Source of the DNA: Asterias amurensis
Taxonomy: Eukaryota > Echinodermata > Asteroidea > Forcipulatida > Asteriidae
Direction: 5' to 3'
Length of the DNA: 64,000 bases
Assembly: GCF_032118995.1 (NCBI RefSeq)
Contig: NC_092659.1
Span: forward strand, 16,672,177 to 16,736,176
Notes under the pieces: generated by a model
The model's database searches: none
Told to the model about the DNA's origin: nothing
The model's input: the letters and a program-made list of their open reading frames with translations, nothing else
Shown: in pieces, positions 28,771 through 64,000 of the stretch
How the letters are laid out: the number at the start of each line of letters is the position of its first letter
Numbering within the stretch: position 1 is the stretch's first letter
Made by a program: the position numbers and the translations under genes

Positions 28771-31488
28771 GCCAAGTACCCAATCTCAGACGACCTGTCA
28801 AAGTTCAGTACTATATTGGCTTACATATTGTCCACGGTTTATGTGTATAGGCCTACTGGCTGACGATGTGATAATCGTGTAAATCTGACGGGCGGATAAT
28901 TTGAGCGAAAGTGATGTCGTTAGTACAGAGTAATAGGCAGAGTCCGAATGGGGGGGGGGGGGGGGATTACGTACATGAGGAAACGAGTGTGTTTAAGAAG
29001 AGAACATGGGGCAATAACTATTCACATTACAAATACTAGAATTCACGTTAATTGTGTTTTATTTCTAAATATGAATCCATAAAATAATGTAAATAGTCTA
29101 CTGTGACTAATATTCTATGTCATAATGACTCTATGTTACATCTCAGACACAATCTCAGACCGTTGTATCAAGACTTTTCGATCCAGCACGCCATCATCAA
29201 GAAAATAAAGCCCTTTGTAGTTTACATGCAACATTTCTTTCAAGATTTTTCCTACACGACGAGTCTATGAGACCCAAAATACGGCACCCAGTCAAAGTAG
29301 ACTGGTACTGTAATATGAGTTGCATGGTTAACCTCACCATGTTCATGGAAAACTTGACAAGAGTAGCTGTACAGTGAAAAGTAATCTTGAAAACAGGAAG
29401 CTGTTTGGAAGTGCCCCCTCTTGTGACATTTATTATAAAGGTTGGTGAGAAACAACTTGATCGATAAACAGCACCTTGGCAAAGTACTTAGGGAAGGGTA
29501 ATATGAAAGACCCCTTGCCATTGGCCGGCATTGCCGAGGTCAACAATGTAATTAATGATGCGCCGCGCAAGACTCGGCCAATGACTTAACCAGGATTTGA
29601 ACCCATACTCCAGTGACTTGGCCACCAGTTCTGGTGCAATGTTCAGATGCAGATAAACAATTGATTTTCCCCCGATGCTGACTACATGTGTTAACATTGC
29701 TAGTGGTGTTCCCAGGTTACAATCACAACTTACAAATTCTATGCAATAGAAAATGTCAACTAGATCTTCAGAGGAATATTTTTGTTTTGCTTGACCGATT
29801 TGAAAACTGAATCCAGGAGAATTCTGAAGTATGTTTGTTTGTCAATATCGATTTGCGTGTATGAAATTAAATAGCAGGCAAGTATATGGTACATATTAAA
29901 GGAATTAAACGTGATTAAAAGTCTACAACACTAATACCAGACCGAGATATTTTTTGATATTTGTTTTTGTTTTTTGTGGTTTATCAGTTTTACTAAATAC
30001 AATATAAAACGAAAATGTTTAAAACATGCTAAATACAATGTACTTTCTTTACCAAACTAAAACATGCCGCAAACAAAACAATTTAAAAAAAAAACATAAC
30101 GCATTAAAATTGAAGCATGTAAATTAAAATCAAGAATACGCTTTCTTCAAATGGATATAGCATTTTCCAAGCACCATTACTATGGTTCAGAGCATTTGAG
30201 AAACTGTGTCCGCAAGTTGATTAGAAATTGTAACACTATAAAGATCAATTCAATCAGTGGAAACTAAGAACTAAGTAACTACACTGTACAAGTAGAAATT
30301 ATGTCTAAAAAGTTTCATTGGTCCCAAATTATCCTTACCGCAAGACTTGCATTAATCAGGAGCTAAATTTCATGGCGCTGAATACCAGTGACAACAAATC
30401 ACCACTTACAGTAGCAGAACATAATAATGTATATTGATGCCTTGCACGTTTTTTGTTTTCAGCACACAAAAAAAAAAAACCAGAAAAGGCAAGAATTTTT
30501 TTTGTTCAGCCTGATGAAATTTGGTGTTAATTAAAAGCTACTGCAGCCGTGGAAAATGTCTAATTCATATTAGTTCAGACATGTGCTTGCATGGACAAAC
30601 TCAGGTAGTTTGATTAATGAGTACGGGGTACCAGACAAGATGGACGCTGTGATTTTACAGAGTGCTGAAGTGAATACTAAACTTGCATACAATCACTTTT
30701 TTCTTCTTCTCCTCCTCCTACTAATCAAGGGAATTTTCCAAGACTACATGTTATACACACCACTCAAAAGGACAATCAGATTAAACTTTTCAAACAACTT
30801 TGAGAACACCAAACAAAAAACTCCACTATATCCAAAACGCTACACTTTTCACCTTTCACTTATATCGGAACTACCACAACTCGAGTGTCTTGGGTATAAT
30901 AATTTATATCAAAGACACTAAATACATTCTTCAAACTTGCTCAGGATTGAGTTTTTTCAACTCTTTGTGCATTGTGAATTTATAAAACTTTTACCTTAAA
31001 AATAAAGTACGCAATTGGTGATTTATTAAGAACCCGGCTTTTAACTTCGCTCTTGAAGGGGCACAGCAATTTTCCTCTGGTAAGTTTCACTTCTATGAGG
31101 AAAATGTCAAGTTGTATTGGAACTTTGCAAAGGGGCACCACAGCAAAGCACCTAGCAACATCTCCTACGAGTGTCATGGGTTATTCCGAGGCTTGTTAGA
31201 TAATGGGAATGAAATTACTCTTCCAAAAACACAATGATGTACTTGAGCTTTAAAGTTAAAGTCAGACACTTGCATTTGATGTGAACATAATAACAAAAAG
31301 AACGAGGCTTCTTGAAACTACAAGATACAAAAAGTACAAAAGTACAATCCACTAAAGGTCTACAAAAAATAACTGATTGTCTACACTTGTTACACATTTA
31401 AGTCTACTGTGTATGAACATTCCACATCATATAAAAGGTCCATGTATTTTGAATTCTTGCACACAATCAACAGAAGTCGACACTTCCA

Positions 31489-31734
31489 GGCCCAAGTTCA
31501 TGGCTCTGCTTACTTCTGAAGTCTGCGTTTGCAGTAGCTAATCTTTGCTTCCAAGGCAAGCGCAGAATTTCTGCGCTAGCTTTGTGAGCAACAAATTCCA
31601 ATGAGGACTAAGCATGCGCACAGGCAGAAATTCACTGCTAACCTGTGAAATATGCTTGATGTAAGTGCAGAATTCCCTGCTTTTGTAAGTGGTGATTCTT
31701 TGCTTATGGTAAGCAGAGTTATGATATTGGGCCC
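31489..31734. mobile_element. Palindromic MITE-F2 copy
   Basis: Left GGCCCAAGTTCATGGCTCTG, right end ATGATATTGGGCCC. The complete copy is at 37019-37262 and a half copy at 33130-33300. Confidence 0.65.
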
Positions 31735-32984
31735 TGCTTACAACCAAGACCTGGGTTCACATTAGAATAAATTCTTTGTCAGTTGTACTTTGTACATGTA
31801 GCGTTGAGCAAGTCATTCCAAACTTTATAACATAAAACGTCTTTACCCCTCCTACTATTGGAACCATTATACAGCCAGTTGAACAATCGTTTGACACCAA
31901 TCAACAGAATGGGTTGTGAATTGAACCAACAAATGTGACATTATCGTCACAATAATAGCTCTGGTGTTTCTAATCAGCAGAGTGAGGGTTTGAGTCCCAG
32001 TCTTGACACCTGTGTCCCAAGGCAAGCACTTTGTTTTTCAGGTAGGACGTAAAGCTGTCAGTCCTGTGTGTATGTGTAATGCACGTAAAACAACCCAGTT
32101 ATACTCATGATATCATACTGCAGGCTGGCATAGAGTTCATCTACCATTCAAAACCACATGGGGTGACATTTAATGGTCACATAGTAGGAGGGTTCAAAAA
32201 AAGTTTTGAACATTTTGAGTAGTTTCTCCTGGTGGGTCACCAAACAGACACAGTTTCAAAGTGAATTTGACGTCAAACTTACAAGCAATGAAAGACAAAT
32301 ATTTGGATAACGCAAACAATGTATGATTATACATGTGGATGGTATATTTCTCAATGCACCAGTGTGAACTTAACTTGACATTCACAGATGTGAATGACGA
32401 TTTAAAAACTTGTTTTTTATTCTCTGAAAAAAAATATTCTCACTAACATTTGTCATAAACAAAAAGAACAACAAATTGTCTGAATCAGAACATATTGCAT
32501 TTCTGTTAAGGGAAGGAGTGTAAACTTTTTCTGTGATACTGAGAGAATAAAATGGCCTCTCCAAAGTCAAACTTGTGGAGGTTTCAAATCTGTCAAAACT
32601 AGTATTGCATCATTTGCATAAAATAGGAAGGCTTTGATATTTGTAGGCAAAGCAGAAACTAAGGTAAGTCTTAATAAATCTACTATTCTGTACCATTGTA
32701 TACTTGCATCGCATCAATGCAAAAACAACTTTGTATCTTGATTTTGTAATAACATCAAACTTATGTGTGAATCTTTCGTTTCTGGGCGCCATCTTGTTTG
32801 TGTGTACATTGTATGACGAAAACTTTAGCAATAATACTGTATTTTGCACAAGATAGGTTGATATGTTGTATCTTGAAGCAATCTGGACTGTGTACATCCA
32901 TACAGTTCTATTTTGCAATAACATCGTATCTCGCTCTGTTTAAATATGTGGTTTCTTGGTGCAATCTGGTTTGTTATTATCATT

Positions 32985-33020
32985 ATGCAGTTCTAACAAT
33001 CATTATGCAGTTCTAACAGT
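32985..33020 (+). repeat. 20-bp direct duplication
   Basis: ATCATTATGCAGTTCTAACA occurs twice back to back. A recent small tandem duplication. Confidence 0.6.
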
Positions 33021-33129
33021 TGTGAACCTCATTCTCAATGATTTACAATTGACATTTCTATTTTTCAAAAAACATCTATCTTGCACAAGAGAGTCTCAGT
33101 GCAAATTATGTCGTATCTTGGTGCAACCT

Positions 33130-33300
33130 GGGCCCAATGTTATGGCTCTGCTTACCGCCGAATTCTGCGCTTATGATCATGATTCCTCGCTTGACGTGCA
33201 AGCGCCGAATTTATGCGCTAGCCTTGTAAGCAGAGAGTGCCTAGTAACATAGAGTAAGCACGCGCAGAAGCCAAAACTCGCCTCTCACCCGTGATATAGT
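33130..33300. mobile_element. MITE-F2 half copy
   Basis: GGGCCCAATGTTATGGCTCTGC start and CTTACCGCCGAATTCTGCGC arm match 37019; the right arm is missing. Confidence 0.6.
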
Positions 33301-33384
33301 TTTTAGCAAGATACAATGTTATTGCAGTTTCAAAGGTTAAAAGGCTATTTTGGTGATGTTTTTGCCATGACACACAAATGCAAG

Positions 33385-33612
33385 CAATATTATGAGACTT
33401 GGTTAAGTCTAATGCTTCCAGCAACTCAAGCAATGAGATGAGACTTGGTTAAGTCTAATCTTTCCAGCAACTCAAGCAATGACATGAGACTTGGTTAAGT
33501 CTAATGTTTCCAGCAACTCAAGCAATGAGATGAGACTTGGTCAAGTCTAATATTTCCAGCAAAACAAGCAACGAAATGAGACTTGGTTAAGTCTAATGTT
33601 TCTAGCAACTCA
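33385..33612 (+). repeat. 46-bp tandem repeat, five copies
   Basis: Unit ATGAGACTTGGTTAAGTCTA followed by ATGTTTCCAGCAACTCAAGC and a short link. Copies differ by one to a few bases each. The repeats are contiguous, without unique spacers. Confidence 0.85.
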
Positions 33613-34075
33613 AAGATCTCACATTATTAAACCTTCAATGATCAAACGTCTTTGATATTTTTTACAGATGAATAAAAATCTACAATCGCTCCGTCTCAAT
33701 TAGTCTTCGCTCAAGCCGCCAACTCCATCACCAGCGAGACTAACCATGACATGTTCAATACACACATTGTTATTTCAATGACTTGTCTGAGTTACCGTAA
33801 CCCCCTTCTACTCATAAACGCTCTGTTTAGTAGACTAGATAGAAATCTCTTCAACTACAACACAACTTATCAAAAAATGAATTTATGTTATACTCCGTAT
33901 AAAAAACTGATATATGGAATTGTGCTTTTTTTTTCTTCTTCAATAAATTTCATTTAATCCCTGGATGGTCTTGAGATAGAGTTAATCAGCCACAATCGCA
34001 AACTTGGGACTAGGAAATAAATATATGTAAAACAATCAAAAATTAATTTGAAAAAATAAATAACTAGCTCAGTGG

Positions 34076-34452
34076 TTAAAGGGAAGGTACATGTTTTGTA
34101 ATTACTCAAAACAAATATTAACTTGAAAAACTGACTTGGTAACGAGCATTGAAGAGCTGTTGATAGTATAAAACATTGTGGGAAACGACTCCCTCTGAAG
34201 TAACATAGTTTTTGAGAAAGAGGTAATTTCTCACTAAAATAATAAAAGACTTCTAGCTAGAAGTCTTTTATTTCTATCTGAAAGCACACAAATTCGTCCA
34301 ATAAGGGTGTTTTTTCTTTCATCATTTTCTCGCAACTTCGTTGACCTATTGAGCCCAAATTTTCACAGGCTTGTTATTTTATGCTTATGATGAGATACAC
34401 CAAGTGAGAAGACTGGTCTTTGACAACTCCCAAACGTGTACCTTCCCTTTAA
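34076..34452. mobile_element. MITE-A relative with different terminal repeats
   Basis: Ends TTAAAGGGAAGGTACATG and GTGTACCTTCCCTTTAA differ from MITE-A, but the interior (GGAAACGACTCCCTCTGAAG, GTGTTTTTTCTTTCATC, CCAAATTTTCACAGGC) is clearly MITE-A. It lies 350 bp beyond the AMMECR1 stop. Confidence 0.8.
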
Positions 34453-34798
34453 AACCGAGAAAAAAACAAAAGGAAAAAAAAATATTCATAAAACACATTT
34501 TCAAGTACTGAAAGTCTTTCACTACTTTGAAGCACTGAAAACATGGCCATTTGAAAACATGCAAAGTATTTCAAAAAGAAATGTGTTGACACCGAATCAA
34601 CTAAAAATAATATATAGGTGATAAAAGTCACCTCAACTCCAGCTGATTCAACATGTCAACAACGAAAAAACAACAACAACAACAAATCAGTTAAAATAAT
34701 AAACAACAAAAAGAATCAAAACGAATAGAGTCCCGAGTAACACTTTTAAAACAATAATCCACTTTCCCAACAGAGTTTGCGTTTGCGGCTGCCATTCA

Positions 34799-49118
<14,320 letters not shown>

Positions 49119-49389
49119 CTTGAAACAAAGAACAACATTAAAAGGTCGGGCACCAAAACCACAACAGAGCGCATTACGGTTACCAGCGCAGCACTAATTT
49201 CGTAGGTTCCTACGCATCGATAGTCCTACCGAGTACCAGTGTTATCAGCTGAGCTCTAGCTATAGCGCTAGCGGTCACTTTAAACTTAGCTGATGACGTC
49301 AGACTTAAAGGTAATGTCTCCACAGATAAAGGGGATAATTTTTTTTAAACATCTATTAAATTGTTGCAGTACCTGCTGCTAAAACATAG

Positions 49390-49620
49390 GATTTGAACTT
49401 ACTTCCTCTAGCTACCAGGCAATCTCGGTGGTCTAGTTGGTACGACACTGCTCTAGAATTGCAAAAGGCATGGGTTCGAATCCCACCCGAGTAATATGAT
49501 TGTGATTTTTTTCACAAAGCTTGTGAAAGTAGCTATTTAGGGGGTATACTGATTATACAGTGCTAACACATAATTATAGGTGTATATGGGTAAAAAACAA
49601 TCCCCGATGCAAATTTACAT
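49390..49620 (+). mobile_element. tRNA-derived SINE upstream of AMMECR1
   Basis: A-box-like GGTCTAGTTGGTACGACAC and B-box GGGTTCGAATCCCACC, then TTTTTTCACAAAGC and tail CCCCGATGCAAATTTACAT. About 270 bp upstream of the AMMECR1 start. Confidence 0.65.
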
Positions 49621-49621
49621 C

Positions 49622-49832
49622 TCTAAAAGCCATTGGACACTTTCGGTAAACAGTATTGTCCAAGGCCCACACTTCGTGAGTTGATATTGTTTTAAGTTTT
49701 CTCAAGAAGCAAAGCATTTCATGGAATAATATTTCAAAAGAAGTCTTTCACCATTACCTTCTGTAAACCCTGTAAGTTATTTGTAAATTTGTGATTTTTT
49801 TTTTTTTCTGTTCCGAGTGTCCAATGGCTTTA
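49622..49832. mobile_element. MITE-B copy with internal deletion
   Basis: Ends AAAGCCATTGGACACTTTCG and GTGTCCAATGGCTTTAA; about 160 bp shorter than the copy at 10202. Confidence 0.75.
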
Positions 49833-49994
49833 AATTGCGTTTATAATTATCAAAAGTATTTAGGCCTATAACTGTTTAAAAATTGTAAACAAATTTAACA
49901 CTAACTTTATTTGATCGTAGAAAACGCTAAGAAATTTTTCCAAATTATTAATGAATTATTAAAATCAAATTATTAATGAGATAAAAATAAAAAT

Positions 49995-50091
49995 TGTTGG
50001 TTGAACAAAGAAAACTTTACTACAGGGGGCTTTGAACCTGCAACCTCCAGATTAACGTGCCGGCGCTCTACAAACCGAGCTATCTAGTGTT
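49995..50091 (-). mobile_element. tRNA-SINE, minus strand
   Basis: Reverse complement has GATAGCTCGGTTTGTAGAGC, GCCGGCACGTTAATCTGGAG and GCAGGTTCAAAGCC, matching the head at 16540, followed by the TTTGTTCAACC tail. Confidence 0.65.
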
Positions 50092-50672
50092 GGTGGTCTC
50101 CCTATTATGTCAACACCCTATGACACAATGAAACATAGACCATTTCATGTTTATATATTCATGTTGTTTTAATATCTGATATCAATTATCAACATACAAA
50201 AATAATATTCAATCAATATAATTAGTTACACAATTTGCTAATAAAATTCACAAATCACTATTTTTTTTACCTAAAAAATACTAGTATTAGTTCCAGAAAC
50301 GTGTTGGTATATTGTTTTACATGATTGAGGTAACTCAATTCTCGAAGTACTATTTACTGAAAATTTGGTGGATTTAATTTCACAATTTCTGGAACAAATA
50401 ACTTGGTTAAATAAGATAGAAATTATGATAAAATAAGATGTTTGATATAAATTCAAGTTATAGTCGCACAGTCAAGAGTGGAACCCAAAAGTCAAGTCAG
50501 GATCATTTTGCCGTTATCACAAATTGGTCAGAAACATTCACTCTTTAAAAGTCTTGACACAGTTTCCCGCATAGAGGTTCTTTCAAACTTGTGATTGGAG
50601 TCATGTCTGAGTGATCCGGGTTTTTCGAAAAATGAAAATGGAAGCACCTAGTCTTTAGCACTTAGTATTAGC

Positions 50673-51035
50673 TTAAAGGATTTGGGTACTTTTTCAAAAT
50701 GTCCATAGATTTCTATTAAACTTACAGGGTTTGAAGATAATGATAGTGGGAAGCTTCCCTGAAAATCTTACTTACTGAGGTGCTGTAGTTTTTGAGAAAT
50801 GAGTAAAACAATATCATGAAAATATGTTTGTAAATGATTAAAACAATTTTCGTCTAATGAAACAAAAATTATTTTCATGACATTGTTTTACTCATTTCCC
50901 AAAAACACCACCACCTCAGCACGTAGTATTTTCAGGGAAGCTTTCTACGATCATTATCTTCAAACTTTGTAAGTTTAGTGTAAATCTGTGGACATTGTGT
51001 TTTTGTGTCCTTCAAAAGTTACATAGACCCTTTAG
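50673..51035. mobile_element. MITE-D copy
   Basis: Left TTAA intact; right flank is TTTAG. Arms around GTTTTACTCATTTC as in the copy at 22988. Confidence 0.8.
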
Positions 51036-51531
51036 GACCAGCTGCGGTTTCGTGGACAAAAGGCAGGACGACATGTTATGACCACTATATCAGATCGTAC
51101 TTCCCAACCATGATTAACAGAAAAATGGATTCAAATGTTACCAAATGTATCTACCCTGCTTTTTAATTAGTGTAAAAATACTCTTAATAATAGAGATATA
51201 TGAAGACATGAAGAAACAGCAATGGGAAACTTTGGAACGCTTAGTGGCAGCAAACTTATCAGGTAAATTTCTATAGTTTATGTTGTGCTGAGCATGCGAA
51301 CACTAACAAGAACAATGGATTGACAGGGTAAGTCTGCTGCCACCTAGTGTCCCAATGTCTCCTTTGTAAAACTGGATATATATTTTTGTAATCGCTATTT
51401 AAATTCTGAAAGCCCAATACTAAATCATTATAAACAAAGATAACGAAATACCAAAGTATGTTGAATCAGTTTAAAACTAGGTGTTTAAACACGGTGAGGC
51501 CATCTTATTAAAATGATCAAGAACCTGGCCT

Positions 51532-51779
51532 GGGCCCAATTTCGTAGAGCTGGTAAGCACAAAAATTTGCTTAGCATGAAATTTCTGCCTCGATAAAAAC
51601 AGGATTACCAACAAAATTTCCACATGATTTTCAGGATGAGCAAACATCAGCTGAATAAGTGACCAGTAACAAGCAATATGCAACAAATGGAAATTCTGTT
51701 GGTAATCCTGTTTTTCTCAACGAAGAAATTTCATGCTAAGCAAATTTTTGTGCTTCGCAGCTCTATGAAATTGGGCCCT
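51532..51779. mobile_element. Palindromic MITE-F copy, downstream of GSR
   Basis: Ends GGGCCCAATTTCGTAGAGCT and AGCTCTATGAAATTGGGCCC; arms about 110 bp. It lies 270 bp after the GSR stop. Confidence 0.85.
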
Positions 51780-52050
51780 GGATGGTTTAAACTAGTTTCA
51801 AACCGATTCACCACACTTTGAAACCCTTATTACAAATTAGTTACAAGTTGCTGCCATTTGCATTGCTGTTTGGATTTTTTTTTTTTGTGTGTTACACGCT
51901 GCTTCAAGGGCACAGGCGTTTTGGCCCTTGTGTGAACTTGCCCTAGTTTGTCAACTTCCACAATGCCTCCGGCGCTAATATCGACTCTTCATCCTCAAAC
52001 CATGTTATATTTTAATTCTTTGACTTCCATTTAGAGAAGATGAATTGGAT

Positions 52051-62467
<10,417 letters not shown>

Positions 62468-63626
62468 ATTTTTAACTGGAATAACTAAAGTAGCCCAAAC
62501 AGAAAAATCTTTTGCCCTTTGTGAAGTGATAAAGTAAACAACGATTGGGCTCGCTGTACGGAGATGTTATGCTATAAAATCGCCCACACACACACGACCC
62601 TGGTTGAAAGTTCAAAGGTCACACAAAGCTTTCATCGCTTGGAATCGAAGTACTTCAGAAAGTGGCGACATTTTGGTTCGTAAAACCGCCTTATTTTCCC
62701 CTTTTATTGTTAACTGTTAACGCGAGATACAAGCTGATGTGTGTTTTGAGGTAACAATGCGTATTTTCATCTCGATATCTTAAACTTTGATGAGTAAAAC
62801 AAGTAATTTAAGTAGCTCGGTGCCGGAAAATCTGCCTGCTCTCTACAAAAGATTGAAAAAGTGGCATGCAATTATTTGATTGAGGGCGCTGTATTATTAC
62901 TAGATTGTAAAAAATGTGAAATACAAACTCATTTTGATATGGTTTTTTTGTTTGCAATTTCAGTCATGTTTTAGTAAGTCAGTGTTTCATACATGTATGA
63001 TGTACAATTTGGATGCTCAATGAATATGTCCATGTCACCATCTGATCTAATCTAAATTCTAAAGTTATGATTCCATATCTCTTGCCTTGGCGTGATATCC
63101 CATTTTTGGCTTTTGCCGAGTAGCAAAGTAGAAGTAGAAGAAGTAGAAATCAAAGCTGACATATGATTTGTAATGTTAGCGTAATGTAACTCATTCTTTC
63201 TGCTCTGCACATGACTGAATGCAGCGTAAACATTAGCCCTGGTACTGTTGTGTAGTGGTAGGACGTCAGGCATTTTATGCAACGATTGACTAGAGCAAGA
63301 CTAGACTTGCACCTGTGACCCCCCCCCCCCCCCATTAACTTGTCAACGCTTTACCATATAGAGCAAGGACGTGGCATTACCAACCGCCTTAGTGCAGCGG
63401 TAGTCTTCTTGGAGTACAGCAAAGTACCAAGTCGGCGTGGTTCGGAGGAGCGTGCTTGTGGGGGCCCACACGGAGCTCCAGTCCCCACCAGTTGGTAGAG
63501 CGTTGACACACTAATCTGGAGGTCGCAGGTTCAAGTCATGCTATTAATCAATTTATTTTTGTTCAAACCAAAATTACTTAAATGATAATTTCAATAAAAT
63601 AATTTTTTATTTTCTTTATATTGCAG
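62468..63626. promoter_or_regulatory. Divergent GSR / unknown-gene upstream region
   Basis: The GSR start (minus) faces the plus-strand gene whose splice acceptor is at 63626, so promoters for both should lie here. The proximal GSR side is compact and repeat-free for about 300 bp. The distal part holds a poly-C run (63320-63333) and a tRNA-SINE fragment (63488-63585). I could not assign specific factor sites or locate the upstream exon of the plus-strand gene. Confidence 0.35.
63488..63585 (+). mobile_element. tRNA-SINE fragment in the right-edge gene's leader intron
   Basis: CAGTTGGTAGAGCGTTGACA and GGAGGTCGCAGGTTCAAGTC match the head at 16540, followed by TTTTTGTTCAAACC. It lies 40 bp before the splice acceptor at 63626. 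Confidence 0.6.
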
Positions 63627-64000
63627 AACAGAAGAGAAGTTTGCCACATATACTGTACCGTCTTCGTCAACTGAAATAGATATCGCAGATGAACGCACTG
63701 CAATTATGAAAGTTACGAGACGCACAGAGTCTTAGAAACATCACGATGCAGCATGATTCGGATCATGATGGACACATTGATATGTTCTCCCATTCAACCA
63801 CTAAATACGGTGAACAAAAAGAACATATTGATTTGAAACAGTTCCCATCACATCCACACTACTCAGCTGCCGACCATATCGATAATAATTCGTTCAGCGC
63901 TAGTAGCAGCAGCAACATCACCCAGTCGACGCCAGACCTCAGCAAATCCTCACATCATCGAAGTCTCCATCGGTCACTGAAAATGAATAACAGAATTTTG
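63627..64000 (+). CDS. Unrecognised gene, N-terminal coding exon (partial, runs off right edge)
   Basis: A good acceptor (TTTCTTTATATTGCAG) ends at 63626. The first ATG after an in-frame stop (TGA at 63707) is at 63746, and the frame stays open to the window end, giving 85 residues beginning MQHDSDHDGHIDMF. The peptide is rich in His, Ser, Asp and Asn, strongly polar, with a Ser run (SASSSS) and no membrane segment or known motif that I recognise. It looks like a disordered N-terminus preceding a domain outside the window. A 9-codon upstream ORF (63706-63735) sits in the same exon. I assign no function. Confidence 0.6.
63706..63735 (+). promoter_or_regulatory. Upstream ORF in the 5' leader of the right-edge gene
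   Basis: ATG at 63706 followed by eight further codons and TAG at 63733-63735, ending 10 bases before the main ATG. If the leader is as modelled, ribosomes would meet this short ORF first, which usually dampens translation. Confidence 0.35.

Larger units (their letters stand above)
25919..34798. other. CLNS1A 3' flank and intergenic DNA up to AMMECR1
   Basis: I see no host coding exon. Contents: a ~115-bp tandem repeat block (26095-26735), poly-G runs near 26839-26853 and 28950-28965, two TTAA MITE-A copies (27103-27487 and 28387-28770), candidate poly(A) signals (28177 and 28258), palindromic MITEs (31489-31734 and 33130-33300), a 46-bp tandem array (33385-33612) and a MITE-A relative (34076-34452). 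Between about 28990 and 30980 I see only AT-rich unique-looking sequence and scattered tRNA-SINE debris near 29580-29700. Confidence 0.65.
49119..52050. other. Intergenic region between AMMECR1 and GSR
   Basis: This holds the AMMECR1 promoter and 5' UTR (from 49119) and the GSR 3' flank (below 52051). In between are a tRNA-derived SINE (49390-49620), a MITE-B copy (49622-49832), a minus-strand SINE (49995-50091), a MITE-D copy (50673-51035) and a palindromic MITE (51532-51779). I see no gene. No convincing GSR poly(A) signal was identified. Confidence 0.6.

Noticed and set aside
33385-33612. CRISPR-like array
   Set aside because: Units are contiguous 46-bp tandem repeats without unique spacers, in an animal nuclear genome.

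Overview
This is invertebrate animal nuclear DNA. The genes have GT-AG introns, the non-coding DNA is AT-rich, and small transposon remnants are very dense. The proteins resemble deuterostome orthologues, and the repeat landscape (TTAA-flanked MITEs, tRNA-derived SINEs) made me think of an echinoderm, probably a sea star. That placement is inference from memory and was not tested. I see no prokaryotic operon, CRISPR array, rRNA gene or convincing functional tRNA, and no endogenous virus.

Layout: (1) 82-7742, minus: the first 12 coding exons of MCM7; the gene continues beyond the left edge. (2) 7743-13359: intergenic, repeat-filled. (3) 13360-19872, minus: TMEM164, complete in five coding exons, with a probable non-coding first exon near 21233. 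(4) 21502-25918, plus: CLNS1A (pICln), complete in six exons and head-to-head with TMEM164. (5) 25919-34798: CLNS1A 3' flank plus repeats. (6) 34799-49118, minus: AMMECR1, complete in five exons with a 9.1-kb first intron. (7) 52051-62467, minus: glutathione reductase (GSR), complete in 11 exons. (8) 63627-64000, plus: the start of an unrecognised gene running off the right edge.

The five named genes are housekeeping genes: replicative helicase, an ether-lipid acyltransferase-like membrane protein, Sm-protein assembly, a conserved AMMECR1-domain protein, and glutathione redox cycling. They do not form one pathway. The most notable gene-level feature is linkage: TMEM164 and AMMECR1, which I recall as neighbours on human Xq23, are close here too, with CLNS1A between them. 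All exon models were built by hand from reading frame, splice sites and recalled human proteins; every exon junction closes in phase.

The rest of the interest is in the repeats. There are at least five TTAA-flanked MITE families with different ends, several long palindromic elements, a clustered triplet of hairpin elements, an 18-bp minisatellite that switches strand, a dispersed ~115-bp tandem repeat, and 3'-truncated LINE fragments. I found no clearly new gene system.
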